From the NCBI RefSeq assembly GCF_036898095.1, contig NC_090766.1, positions 40,986,209 to 41,050,208 of the forward strand: a DNA stretch of 64,000 nucleotides. The letters are read 5' to 3'. The position numbers were made by a program, and so were the translations under genes. This DNA is from Palaemon carinicauda. Taxonomy: Eukaryota > Arthropoda > Malacostraca > Decapoda > Palaemonidae. A model generated the notes under the pieces. That model searched no databases. It was not told the DNA's origin and was given only the letters and a program-made list of their open reading frames with translations. Positions 47,481 to 58,444 of the stretch are shown piece by piece (positions within the stretch are counted from its first letter, which is position 1; the number at the start of each line of letters is the position of its first letter).

Positions 47481-49239
47481 ATAGAACTGGGTCCGGCAGG
47501 GGAATCAGCCTCGGCTGTAATTCCAGAATTAAGGGGAATCATTTGCTCCGGGGCCACTTGGGAGCCACTAGGACTGCTGTTCCTTGAAAAGATCTCAGCT
47601 TGTTGAGGACCTTCATCAGCAGGTTGGGTGGAGGGAACAGGTAAACCTTGGTCCATTTGTTCCAGTCGAGGGACATGGCGTCCACTGCTTCCGCTAGAGG
47701 ATCCTCGTATGGGGCCACGTATCGAGGAAGTTTCTTGTTGTCGCTCATCATAAAGAGGTCGATCTGCAGTTCCCGGACTTGATGTAAGATGAAGGAGAAT
47801 GATCTTGCGTCTAGGGACCACTCTGACTCTATTGGAGTTACCCTGGATAGAGCGTCCGCTGTCATATTGCGGAACCCTTGAAGGTGAACTGCTGACAAGT
47901 GCCATCTCTTCTTTTCCACTAAGTGGAAGATGGCCAACATCACTTGGTTGAGTTCAGGCGATCTCGAGACTTGGCGATTCAGACATCTCATCACTACCTC
48001 GCTGTCCAAAACCAGTCCTATGTGGACTGAAGGGCGAGGGGATAATTTCCTCAGTGTGAGGAAGACTGCCATGGCCTCCAAAAGGTTGATATGGAAGGTC
48101 TTGAATAGGGAGGACCATGTTCCTTGCACTCTGCATTGATAAGAGTGACCTCCCCATCCTTCCAATGATGCATCTGTGTGGATGACGACTGAGGGTGGAG
48201 GCAGCTGCAGAGGTGTTGACCTCTTGAAGTTCATGGCCTCCGACCATGGCTTGAGAAGTGATCGTGGCCGAATCGGTATTGGTCTTCTTAGATCTCTTCG
48301 AGCGTTTGATGCGTACCTTCTCCAGACTCCTGATGCATCTTTTAGCTGTGCTCTTAGCACTGGGTCTGTCACTGATGCAAACTGAAGGGATCCCAGAACT
48401 CTTTCCTGTTGGCGTCTTGAAATCCTGTTGGATTTTAGAAGTCTCTTGACAGATCCTGCTATCTCTCTCCTCTTCTTTAATGGAATGGAGAGACGATGTG
48501 AATGTAAATCCCAATGTATGCCTAGCCATTGGAATTTCTGAGCTGGAGATAGTCAAGACTTTTTGGTGTTGATCTTGAATCCTAGATGTTCCAGGAACTG
48601 GATCACTTTCTTGGATACTTGCAAGCATTTCAACTCGGATGCTGCCCACACCAGCCAATCGTCCAGATAGGATACCACCTGGACACCTTGTAGGTGTAGT
48701 TGTTGAACGACTGCTTCTGCAAGCTTTGGGAAGATCCTTGGGGCTATGTTTAGTCCGAAAGGCATGGCTCTGAAAGCGTACTTTCTTTTATGTTGCCTGA
48801 ATCCTAGGTAGGAGGAGAGTTGACGATTGATCGGAATGTGCCAATAGGCATCTGCCATGTCTATGGAGACTGTGCATGCCCTTTTGGGCAACAGGGCCCT
48901 TATGTGTTGAAGGGTCAACATCTTGAACTTGTCGTTTTTGATAAACTTGTTGAGTGGCGACAGATCCAGAATGACTCTGAGTTTGTCTGAGTCCTTCTTG
49001 GGAATACAAAACAGCCTTCCTTGGAATTTGATGGACTTTGCCCTCTTTATCACCCGTTTGCTCAAGAGCTCCCGGGTATATTCTTCCAGAATGGGGGTGG
49101 AGTGTTGGAAGAACTGAGGAAAGGATGGTGGAGCTGTCTTCTAGTTCCAACCTAGTCCATTCTTGATTAGGCTGTGGCCCCAGGGATCGAAGGTCCAACG
49201 ATCTTGGAAGAGTCGGAGTCTTCCTCCTACCAGAAGCAT
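47481..49239 (-). pseudogene. DIRS-b ORF2: RT, RNase H and methyltransferase-like region
   Basis: Starts at ATG (49237-49239) overlapping the end of ORF1 in another frame. RT: L-D-L-S-P-L-N-K-F, V-S-I-D-M-A-D-A-Y-W-H-I (near 48850), F-G-L-N-I-A-P-R-I-F, and catalytic Y-L-D-D-W-L-V-W (near 48660). RNase H: H-T-D-A-S-L-E-G-W-G (near 48160), L-E-A-M-A-V (near 48070), and A-D-A-L-S-R (near 47850), all acidic residues kept. The methyltransferase-like part has V-D-A-M-S-L-D-W, Y-L-F-P-P-P-N-L-L and V-A-P-K-W-P-R-S. Breaks: TAG near 49143, a stop after T-K-K-S (near 48553), and a frameshift near 49060. It is better preserved than DIRS-a, with a 277-codon open stretch covering RNase H. Confidence 0.88.
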
Positions 49240-49240
49240 C

Positions 49241-51190
49241 TCATTGCTTCTGGTTTTCGGAGGGCTTGCCTCCTTGACCGCATCCTCCTCTACCTCCTCT
49301 TCCTCTCGAGGGACGTCTAGAGGAACCTCTATTGGATCCTCTACCTTTTGGGCAAAAGGTAGTGGATTGCCTCTCATAGGCGAGAGTGAAGGCTGGTGAC
49401 TGAGTCACCACCTGGGGTATCATCTGGTAGGTGGTTTGTGGCTGTTCCACCATCTGTGGCACCGCAGTCATGGGAAGTTGTTGTTGTCTAGCAGGGCGAG
49501 AAGGCACTCTTGGCCTCTTTGTCTTCTTCTTCAGTTGGGGACCCTCATCCGGAGAAGACTTCCTCTTAGCTGACATGCCCCACTTCTGGAGAAGATTTCT
49601 ATTCTCCGTGGTGGCCTTGTCGACTATCTCTTTGACCAAGTCATTTGGGAAAAGGTCCTTCCCCCAGATATTGGAAGATATCAACTTCCTGGGTTCGTGT
49701 TTGACCGCAGTCGAGGCCAACACGAACTCTCTACAAGCCCTTCTTGCTCTTACAAAGCTGTAAAAGTCCTTTGTTAGGGTTGCTGAATGAGCTTTAGCCA
49801 AGACCATGAACATATCCGGGGATCTTTGTTCACTGGCCATTGCCTCCATGGACACCTGGAGGGATAGAGAGGCAGCTAGTCTCTCCTTTGTATCTTGTTC
49901 CCTACAAAATAAGAACTCAGACAACTTGGGGAGGTTTTCGCTGAACTGACGTCCAGCGATATCAGCCTCCAACTTCCCGATTGAGAAGGAAAGCTGAATA
50001 TCCTTCCAGTCTTTATGATCTGTTGGTAAAGCTAGGGAAAGGGGCCTACAGTCCTCCAGTGCAGGGCAGGGTTTCCCAGCTTCCACTGCCTTAATCACTG
50101 CCTTAAACGACTTTTCCGCAAAGAGGAAAGCCACAGTTGCTGGAGCAAGAAAAGAGGGATGTTTCTTGCTCAGGGCCGGCACCTTTGAATTGGTGAAGCC
50201 CTTGTCCTTCAAGCTGCTGGCTAACAAAGCCTGAGCCTTTGCATGGTAAAGCACTATGACCTCCCTAGGCTCTGTCTCCTCCTTGGATACCGGTTCTGCC
50301 TTTAGACGAACGAAGCAGTCTGAATAGGACTCAAAGCTGGGCCAGAACTCCATGTCCTCGATAAGGACAGTTCCGAGCTTCTCTGAAACAAAGATCTTAC
50401 CGTTAGTAATCGGCATGTACTCGGCATGCCTCCATGGGTTTACTTCGGAACACGAGGGAAGATCCTTTACGTTGAGTCTCTGTTGAGACACACGGGACGC
50501 TATTATCTGAAGAATCTCCTTCCTGAATGCAGCTTCCCTTTGTTCGCTCTTCTTCTCGAACATTTCCATCATAGCTTTGATGGCAGACAGAGTGTCATCC
50601 GACCTCCCAGGTTGAGGAGCGGAGGACGTAGAGGGCACGGGTTCTGGGGCAGGAACCGACGAAACAGACTGTTTCGACTTCATTCTCTTCTGTCTCTGGA
50701 GCCAACGTTGACTCCTCATCTCGACCTTCCGCCAGAAGGTCCTTTTCCATGTTCTCTAACACCTCTGACATCCTCTCATCCTCTAGAGTCTAGAGGGATG
50801 TCCTTCATCACATCCGAGACATCCGTGTTGACGGCTATTTGGATGCAAGGGATCTCAGGGTGAGGCTGAGAAATAACAGCATCTGCAGATGCTTTGGGAA
50901 ATAGAAGGGCTCTCATACGCTCACTAGGGAGGTAAGGCCCCAAGCATTCTTTGGGAAGCCACGAACCCATTTGCGCAGCTTGTCCCGAGCTGCATCCCTT
51001 GACTCAGTTGACTTGGGATTTTGAAAGCCTTATACATCAGGTCCTTACATATTGTACATACCTGTGGATCCCAGCATTTGAGAGTTCCCTTAGTGATGGA
51101 GCAGCGGGAGTGTGTCCTACACCCCAGATACCCATAGAAGCTCCTGCTACGGACGTTGCCAAAGACACTATCTCACTTCACATGGTCCTC
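49241..51190 (-). pseudogene. DIRS-b ORF1 (gag-like), mostly open
   Basis: From 50719 down to TGA at 49241, 492 codons are open and colinear with DIRS-a ORF1: L-P-S-C-S-E-V-N-P-W-R-H-A-E-Y, H-E-P-R-K-L-I-S-S-N-I-W-G-K, and an R-G-R-G-G-R-G-G tail. The N-terminal cysteine-rich part (C-R-T-H-S-R-C, C-W-D-P-Q-V-C-T-I-C) lies in 51190-50980 in other frames, separated by small indels. The reading begins at the acceptor-like CTTTACAG. RNA binding is inferred from the zinc and RGG features. Confidence 0.82.
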
Positions 51191-51206
51191 CTGTAAAGAG
51201 AGGAAA
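51191..51206 (-). promoter_or_regulatory. Splice-acceptor-like site before DIRS-b ORF1
   Basis: On the - strand CCTCTCTTTACAG precedes GAGGACCATGTG. It matches the position and sequence of the DIRS-a site at 17540. Confidence 0.5.
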
Positions 51207-53726
51207 ATGAAATGAGTATAACGTAGTCTATCTCACTAGATAAACTAATATTATAATAATATTTTCCATTTTATTTTATTGCATATAGCTTAGGATAGAT
51301 AAGCTAGAAATGAAATAGGAAAGACACATAGGTTTGTTCAATTGCTGTGACCTCCCTCAATATTAAATTCTAGGGTTATCCTCTTTAAGAGGCCCGAAGG
51401 AAGAGTCTAGCCTATAACGATAGAATAGTGTAAACAACACCCACTTCCAATAGTTAATAATGAGGGTCAAATAACTGATCATCTATCAGTATAAAGGGAA
51501 TTCCTTTCCCAATCTTATAAGGTCTCAACAAAAGACTTGCGCTTGGATACACAGAGTATGTTGGAAATTTTAACTATTGTATACTTTTATACCATTGTTT
51601 TTGTCTGCAGTATATTCTATACTTACAGATATACGGGCTATTGTATATACATATACTTATAGTTGTTGCCGGCATACAGCCGGCAAGGCTAGCACCTAAG
51701 GCTCAATTTAAGTGACACAATATTGATAGATTTTCATGGCCAGAGGCCCGCTAATATGGTAAGGGGGGCCGGCATCATCTAGCCGTGTCACCGTGTAATT
51801 ATATATATTTGTTTATTATTTAGGTTATTACTATATTTAAACTCATAGTAAGTAATGTTTGTATGTATATAGGGATTTCAGAGTTAAGCCGAGTTAAAGA
51901 CCCAACTGTTATTACCAACGAAGTCTTGTTACCGTGAAGATTGGTTGTGATATTTTGTTTTGGACAGTTGTTTAGTTACTGTTTCTCTCTCTTCAGAGGT
52001 GAAATGGGGATCACCAGAAATAACTCGGGAGTGCATTCGTGGTGCTGTTGTGCGGAAGAGGTCGAGATCCCTGCCACCTAGGATATTATATATCAGCCCT
52101 ACTTGAAAGTGGTCTTCGTCAGTGTTGGTTGTTTACCGTCACCGAAGTATTGGTGCTTGGTGTTTAATGGTAAATGTTACGGTAATCGTAAAATGTGCAC
52201 TGGTCGCTATGATCGAGAGAGAGAGCGTGTTTATTGGCCTGTCGAAGACACGAAAGGATGTTTGAGGGTTGTGGCCTTATGCACAAGGGATAAGTGACCG
52301 ACCGCACGGCAGTATTCGCGAGTGTACTCTTTATCTTTTCACTGTATTTGGTTATTGTTAAATAGGATAGCTATTGCTTATATTTATAATGTAAAATCAG
52401 ATAGCGATCATTTATATTTGTTATACATTATTATTGATGAAATGATCACCGTTCTTTGATATTTGTTTGACATTTATTATACCCACGTGACTATTCCATA
52501 TTATTCACTTTTATTATGAATTAAATGTTATGTATTCTTTTTGCTAATGTTATAATTAAAACTTTAAAAAAAACTCTTATACTTGTTTATCACCACTTTG
52601 TCTACATCATTTAAAAGACTAAAAGTACCTTCAAGTGCTATTGCATAGCTTGCGTTTAAATATATTAATTAGTGAATAGTACTTGTGACAAGCCGCCTCC
52701 CTTAATTATATAGAAACAGAGTTCCATTGCCGGGGCCATCCTAGGCAGAGAAATAAACACTATTCTTCAGCCTAGGGTCTGCCAGCACAGGACTAGTCGA
52801 CTAAACCACAGGGAGAAGGGGATCACATGACCCCTTCATGTGCAGTCTAGGGAGGCTAAGCCTCCTATGCCAATCAACAATATTCGACAGGGGAGTACAT
52901 TCACCCTATCGATCAGTTGCCGGCACACGACAAATACTCTGAGGTTCTGACCCAAATCCAAAGCTCACCATCAGTAGCTAGATGAAGGGGTAGAAAAACT
53001 CTAGCCTAACCTTGCGAGAATGAAAATTCGAGGCAAGATCGGCTAGGATTGTAGCCATTGGCTACACTCAGAGGGAAGGAGGGATTACCCTATATATATG
53101 AGGGTAACCAGAGAGATGTATGAAAGTATACTAAAGCCACTAGGCTATTAGCCTAGCGACAGCGAGATCGACTACCTAATTCATCGAAGCTCTCTCGTAT
53201 ACTATCTTAGAAGAGGAAAATTTATATGCAATCCATAAATCTTACATGTATAAATTGCCTATTATCTTCATTTAAATTTAATAGCACTAGGAACACTTAT
53301 TATATCATGCAAGAAAGTAAACTATAACACGTAGGCTAGGAAGCCTAGCATAAGCAAGATCAGCTACCTAATTCACCGAAACTAATGCGAATACTATCGG
53401 CATGATATAATTAATTCCTAGCAATGAAGACTAAATAGCTAATTATATTTATATAAGCTATTATACCGGGAAAGTCGTTCTGGCTACCTAAATAACTCAT
53501 GCATTACGAACGACAGCGCCGAAGGTGCCCCCGGTCTAGGCAATAGCTCTGCCAAAAAAATTAATTTATTTCAATATAACTTTTACTTTACGGCCAGAGC
53601 TAAATTTATACAGCATAAGAATCAAATACTCAACTTTCCAGATGCAGAAGAAGCTGGAGATTGCATAGTAAATCCTGTTTTACGAGAGAGCACTGGGAAA
53701 ACACTGAGCGACACCACTACAGAAAA
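51207..53726 (-). other. DIRS-b 5' leader
   Basis: A 2.5-kb non-coding leader with the short conserved ATG peptide at 53634-53666 (- strand). TGCCGG/CCGGCA occurs several times (51668, 51680, 51770, 52919) but less densely than in DIRS-a. Other small ORFs here (e.g. 52103-52297) have no support. Confidence 0.65.
53634..53666 (-). promoter_or_regulatory. Candidate short first exon of DIRS-b ORF1
   Basis: ATG plus ten codons (M-Q-S-P-A-S-S-A-S-G-K) followed by TTGAGTA, the counterpart of 15320-15355. See the reservations there on the donor. Confidence 0.35.
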
Positions 53727-54058
53727 AGGAATAAAGATGGCGGTGATTATAGCGCCATCAGGGTACTTTAGCAGTAACGGAGGAAAGGAACTTAATACAG
53801 GCTCCTCTTTTGTTTTGCCACTTTTCCCCTCGAAGCGTAACCGCTATGCGGGGTGCAGATTGCTATGTGACGTGTCAAGAATACGTCCCCTGATATTATG
53901 CGATATCCTAAAAGGAGAAACTTTAAGGATATTCGCGCCAGGAGTTAGAATTCTGGAGACCTTAAGTTAAATACTCTGGGAATATCACTGTAGTCAAATA
54001 TACCCTAGGAAGCTACTTAAAGGAACCTTCCATCAGGACGACATGGCCTAACCCCAAA

Positions 54059-54060
<2 letters not shown>
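53727..54060 (-). repeat. DIRS-b left inverted terminal repeat and terminus (high-coordinate end)
   Basis: 53727-54048 pairs with 45360-45017. The outer 12 bases TAACCCCAAAAA lie outside the repeat. Followed by CATATATA, so the element-strand junction is ATATGTTTTTGGGG. Confidence 0.9.

Positions 54061-54150
<90 letters not shown>
54061..54150. repeat. (TA)n(TG)n microsatellite
   Basis: TA tract of about 80 bp and a short TG tract, flanking the DIRS-b left terminus. Confidence 0.95.
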
Positions 54151-54152
<2 letters not shown>

Positions 54153-54154
54153 AC

Positions 54155-54212
54155 GCATTTTGTTCTGCAGTGGACTAGTAATGGCTGATGCTAATGATGA
54201 TGATGATACATG
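54155..54212 (+). pseudogene. RTE-type LINE 3' tip with GAT tail
   Basis: TTCTGCAGTGGACTAGTAAT plus GGCTGATG, then GATGATGATGAT. The same phrase ends the RTE fragment at 55595-55622. Here only the last codons and tail remain. Confidence 0.6.
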
Positions 54213-54217
54213 TGTAT

Positions 54218-54362
<145 letters not shown>

Positions 54363-54714
54363 AACATAATTTCACTATCTCTTGACAAATGCATTTCCTC
54401 TTATATACCCTCCCCATCTATCTGAAAATTGGCGAAGTGATTATCCATAACCCTTTTCCCTCACAGAGCTTTTGCAATTGACACACGAGCGAACATCCAT
54501 TCTCATGATTGTGTCAACACCATATCCAAAACTAGATCTCGTTTCTCACGAGTTCTAAAAGGCGAAGAATGGATTAAGAGAAAATATGGAATTCGTGTAT
54601 TCTGGGAAGTATGGCCCTAAAAGGATATATATGAAATGACGTCAATGGTAATGTCTAGTTGTATGGAATTGCTTTAGAAGATGTAAACAACTTTAGACAA
54701 TATAAATAATAAGG
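54363..54714. other. Spacer, nothing recognised
   Basis: About 350 bp with no gene or repeat family recognised. Confidence 0.5.
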
Positions 54715-55085
54715 ACTTGGAAGGAGGTTGTGTTTTACCCCGTGTTTGTTGTTTGGGTGTTTGTGTGTTTGTGTTTGTTTATGAACTGCTTCCTGGCCAC
54801 AATTTTAATCGTAGAGTAATGAAACTTGCATAGATTAACTAATATATAAAATCTAGAAATGAGTAAATTTTGGAAGGTCAAGGTCAAAGGTCAAGGTCAT
54901 GGTCAAGCAAAATGTCCAATTCACGTAATCAGCCATAAATTTGGACATCGTTATCACAGAGACTTCAAACTTGGTTCATATTCGAGTGTATGAAAATCCA
55001 CGCTAATTAAAACATGTTAAGATCAAAGGTCAACGTGAAGGTCGAGCAAAGGTCGAGAAATAAGTTGCCCGGCGGAAGGTTTGCG
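54715..55085 (-). repeat. Dispersed repeat rich in AGGTCA, copy 2
   Basis: Opposite orientation to 38623-39180. Four AGGTCA copies lie within 25 bp (54875, 54881, 54888, 54894), followed by TGGTCA. Flanking family phrases are GGAAGGAGGTTGTGTTTTAC and GAACTGCTTCCTGGCCAC. Confidence 0.78.
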
Positions 55086-55204
55086 TTCTACTGATTGGCC
55101 CCTTAGTTTACGGTATGTATTTTCATTTTGAATCATTAGGTATTGATTGATATATTTCATTATGATTATTGAATGCAATGGTTCAGCAATTCTAACTGGT
55201 GAAA

Positions 55205-55622
55205 TAATCTGATGGTCCTACCAGTATTAACTTATACATCGGAAACGTGGAGTCTTACTAGTCTTTGAACATAAGGTAGTTACAACTCGGAGAGCTATGG
55301 AAAGGAAATGATGGGTAAAACACAAAGAGACAGAAAACGATCAACATGGATACGAGAACAAACTAAAGTAGAGGATATTCTAACAACATGTAAGAAATAG
55401 AAATGAACACGGGTAGGTCGTTTAATGAGAATGACAGACAGACAGTAAATGGATATTAAGAATCGTGTAAAAGAAAAAAGAAGCAGGGGAAGGAAGAGAA
55501 GACGACGGATTGACGAAGTAAGAGAGTTTGCAGGTGTGGACTAAGCATAGAAAAACCATAAACAGACGTTAGTGGCTCTTGTCTAAGGCCTTGGTTCTAC
55601 AGTAGACTAGTAATGGCTGATG
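55205..55622 (+). pseudogene. RTE-type LINE ORF C-terminus, decayed
   Basis: The reading V-L-P-V-L-T-Y-x-S-E-T-W-S-L-T, then Q-R-D-R-K-R-S-T-W-I-R-E-Q-T-K-V-E-D-I-L, then R-S-R-G-R-K-R-R-R-R-I-D-E-V-R-E-F-A, is the conserved tail after the RT domain in RTE-like LINEs. It has at least ten stops and a few frameshifts. It ends with the TAGACTAGTAATGGCTGATG phrase followed by microsatellite. Confidence 0.78.
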
Positions 55623-55624
55623 AT

Positions 55625-55626
<2 letters not shown>

Positions 55627-55710
<84 letters not shown>

Positions 55711-55712
55711 CA

Positions 55713-55807
<95 letters not shown>
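55627..55807. repeat. (TA)n(CATA)n(TA)n microsatellite
   Basis: About 180 bp starting at the RTE 3' end. Confidence 0.96.
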
Positions 55808-55810
<3 letters not shown>

Positions 55811-56444
55811 AAGTTATCTATATGACCTCATTTAGCGATAACTGTTCATATTTATAAATGACCACGCGTAAATCATTCCTGTCCCCAAAGTACATATATT
55901 CCATAGAACCAGTGAACACTAGAGCCACCACTTCTATAGAATTCTGATTCACCTTGAAGTAATATCTCCAATGCAGCGTCCAATTGACATCCCTGTCTCC
56001 TCCACGAATGCACGGTCAGTTTACAATGCTTGCTTTCACGGCTGGTTTTCACGGTCGGCTAAACCGTTGATACCTAGATCCAATTTTCAATGAGATATGC
56101 GTCCAAGTGGAGCTCGCGTTTGTCAGTGGGGTGTGTGTGTGGGGTGGGGGGGGGGGGGATGGACAACATGCAAATCACCCAAAAGCAAACGTGGAACTTT
56201 GCCTCTGCAATTGAACGGCCATGCAAGAGGAAATTGCATTCGGTGCCGTCTTTAACCAGATCTTTCACTGCGTTTGGGAGTTGCTTTAAACGCTTGCTGA
56301 ATAAAGGGACATTAATCTTGCTCAATGGTCTTTTACGTTTGTTTTCACTTCGACCATGTTTCACTTTTAATTGATACTGTAGCGGAGTCTGTGCCTCGCA
56401 TAGGATGCGTTTGGATCTGCTTTGAATGGAGTGTTTTAATGTAG
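55808..56444. other. Spacer with an unrecognised - strand ORF
   Basis: Contains a 96-codon ORF at 56364-56074 (- strand), basic at its start (M-K-H-G-R-S-E-N-K-R-K-R), which I do not recognise. It runs into a (G)n/(GT)n patch at 56130-56158, which argues against a real gene. CACGGT/ACCGTG strings cluster near 56010-56070. Confidence 0.45.
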
Positions 56445-56576
56445 ATCATACTGAATATCCTCCTACTCGCTGAATAACGAAAGGGACGTTCTCCCATCAC
56501 GTGTTAGTATCATCAGGACTTAACATTGATGTTCTTTTTATTGAATATTCTTCAATTAAGTTTACTTGTTCTTTAA

Positions 56577-56768
56577 ATGATAAATAAAACCTTTGATTCT
56601 GTCAAAACTTCAGCAGCAATGAAAACTCTTCAAAGACAAGGAATAGATAAAACTTGTGTTACAAAACTTGAAGATATCTATACAGGAAGTACAGCCATCC
56701 TAAAACTACACAAGGATAGTGGGAAATTTCCGACTAAGAAAGGAGTTGGACAGGGAGACAGTTTCTGA
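56577..56768 (+). pseudogene. RT fragment, satellite unit 1
   Basis: 63 codons: I-N-K-T-F-D-S-V-K-T-S-A-A-M-K-T, then L-E-D-I-Y-T-G-S-T-A-I-L-K, then G-V-G-Q-G-D-S-F and stop. This is RTE RT from motif A (F-D-S-V) to motif B (x-Q-G-D). The Y-x-D-D box and thumb are absent, so no polymerase activity is possible. Confidence 0.85.
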
Positions 56769-56895
56769 TACTGAATATCCTCAACCTCGCTGAATAATGA
56801 CAGGGACATTTTCCCATCATGTATTAGTATCAAGAGGACTTGAATTGCTGTTCTTTTTATTTGATATTCTTCAATTAAGTTTATTTCTTCTTTAA

Positions 56896-57087
56896 ATGAT
56901 AAATAAAACCTTTGATTCTGTTAAAACTTCAACAGCAATGAAAACCCATCAAAGACAAGGAATGGATGAAACTTATGTTAGAACACTTGAAGATGTCTAT
57001 ACAGGAAGTACAACAATCCTAAAACTACATAAGGATAGTAAGAAAATTATGATTGAGAAAGGAGTTAGACAGGGAAACCTGTTCTAA
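56896..57087 (+). pseudogene. RT fragment, satellite unit 2
   Basis: Same 63-codon frame and identical length as unit 1, with G-V-R-Q-G-N-L-F before the stop. About a dozen residues differ from unit 1. Confidence 0.85.
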
Positions 57088-57224
57088 CGGTACTGAATAT
57101 GCTCTTAATCGCTGAATAACGAAAGCAATATTTTCACATCGCATGTTAGTATCATCAGTATTTAACATTGATGTTCTTTTTATTGTATATTCTTCAATTC
57201 AGCTTACTTGAATTTCATTTGATA

Positions 57225-57910
57225 AATAAAACCTTTGATTCTGTCAAACTTCAGCAGCAATGAAAACCATTCAAAGACAAGGAATAGATGAAAGTTATGT
57301 AAGAACACTTGAAGATATCTATACAGGAAATACNNNNNNNNNNNNNNNNNNNNNNNNNNNNNNNNNNNNNNNNNNNNNNNNNNNNNNNNNNNNNNNNNNN
57401 NNNNNNNNNNNNNNNNNNNNNNNNNNNNNNNNNNNNNNNNNNNNNNNNNNNNNNNNNNNNNNNNNNNNNNNNNNNNNNNNNNNNNNNNNNNNNNNNNNNN
57501 NNNNNNNNNNNNNNNNNNNNNNNNNNNNNNNNNNNNNNNNNNNNNNNNNNNNNNNNNNNNNNNNNNNNNNNNNNNNNNNNNNNNNNNNNNNNNNNNNNNN
57601 NNNNNNNNNNNNNNNNNNNNNNNNNNNNNNNNNNNNNNNNNNNNNNNNNNNNNNNNNNNNNNNNNNNNNNNNNNNNNNNNNNNNNNNNNNNNNNNNNNNN
57701 NNNNNNNNNNNNNNNNNNNNNNNNNNNNNNNNNNNNNNNNNNNNNNNNNNNNNNNNNNNNNNNNNNNNNNNNNNNNNNNNNNNNNNNNNNNNNNNNNNNN
57801 NNNNNNNNNNNNNNNNNNNNNNNNNNNNNNNNNCAGCAATCCTGAAACAACATAAAGACAGTGAGAAAATTCTGATTGAGAAAGGAGTTATACAGGGAGA
57901 CCTATTCTAA
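57225..57910 (+). pseudogene. RT fragment, satellite unit(s) 3, split by assembly gap
   Basis: The left part (to 57333) and right part (57834-57910, ending G-V-I-Q-G-D-L-F) would together make one unit. One base is missing near 57248 relative to units 1-2 (GTCAAACTTC instead of GTCAAAACTTC), shifting the start. The gap may hide further units. Confidence 0.7.
57334..57833. other. Assembly gap of exactly 500 N
   Basis: 500 N, a conventional gap size, inside the 322-bp satellite. The flanks together account for exactly one unit, so true length and copy number are unknown. Confidence 0.98.
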
Positions 57911-58091
57911 TGATACTGAACATTCTCTTACTAGCTGAATAACAAAAGGGACATTTTCCCATTTCGTGTTAGTATCATCAGTACTTAACATTGATGTTCT
58001 TTTTTATGTATATCCTTCAATTAGAATTATTTGTCCTTCATATGATAAGTGTTTTCCTTCATTCGTTGTTGTGATTGAAAAAGAATGTGTA

Positions 58092-58092
<1 letters not shown>

Positions 58093-58126
<34 letters not shown>

Positions 58127-58275
58127 GCTAAGCTACAACCCTAGTTGGAAAAGCAGGATGCCATTAGTCTAAGTGCCCCAACAGGTAAAAATAGCCCAAT
58201 GAGGAAAGGAAACATGGAAATCAACTACAAGAGAAGCCATAAGCAATTAAAATAGAATATATGAAGAAGAGTAAT
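58093..58275 (-). repeat. TAA-tailed retroposon, copy 6
   Basis: (ATT)n at 58096-58125, then GCTAAGCTACAACCCTAGTT and ATAGCCCAATGAGGAAAGG. Confidence 0.78.
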
Positions 58276-58444
58276 TGATCTATGAAAAAAAAAAAAAAAC
58301 AAGAGGAAGAGAAATAAGAGTGTTCCCTCAATGAAGAGAACTCTAACACAAGACAGTGGAACTATCAAAAGACAGGTACTAAAAGGAAGACTCTTTAGAA
58401 ATGTAAGCTTCAAAGCTTCGATGTTGTACTTCTCACTACCTTCC

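Larger units (their letters stand above)
44993..54060 (-). mobile_element. DIRS-type retrotransposon (DIRS-b), - strand, related to DIRS-a
   Basis: A 9.1-kb element with the same plan as DIRS-a: inverted terminal repeats (45017-45360 and 53727-54048), ICR (45440-45536), ORF1 and ORF2 with RT, RNase H, methyltransferase-like and tyrosine-recombinase regions. The left end (high coordinate) reads GTTTTTGGGG on the element strand, matching DIRS-a. The right end (low coordinate) has lost about the last 20 bases that the ICR predicts and abuts (GA)n. Clear protein-level and sequence divergence from DIRS-a marks it as a separate lineage. Flanked on both sides by TA microsatellite. Confidence 0.93.
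56445..58055 (+). repeat. 322-bp satellite derived from an RTE reverse-transcriptase fragment
   Basis: Units begin at CTGAATATCC (56451, 56772), CTGAATATGC (57094) and CTGAACATTC (57917). The steps are 321 and 322, and 323 non-N bases remain in the unit containing the gap. Each unit carries about 130 bp of non-coding DNA (TTAGTATCATCAG, ACATTGATGTTCTTTTTATT) followed by an ORF of about 63 codons covering RT blocks from F-D-S-V to G-V-x-Q-G-D, then a stop. Units differ by about 10 percent. Confidence 0.9.

Noticed and set aside
52103..52297. 64-codon ORF in the DIRS-b leader
   Set aside because: It lies on the strand opposite to the element, has no counterpart in DIRS-a and no domain.
56074..56364. 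96-codon - strand ORF as a gene
   Set aside because: No domain recognised, its 3' half runs through a G/GT-rich low-complexity patch, and there is no splice or promoter support.
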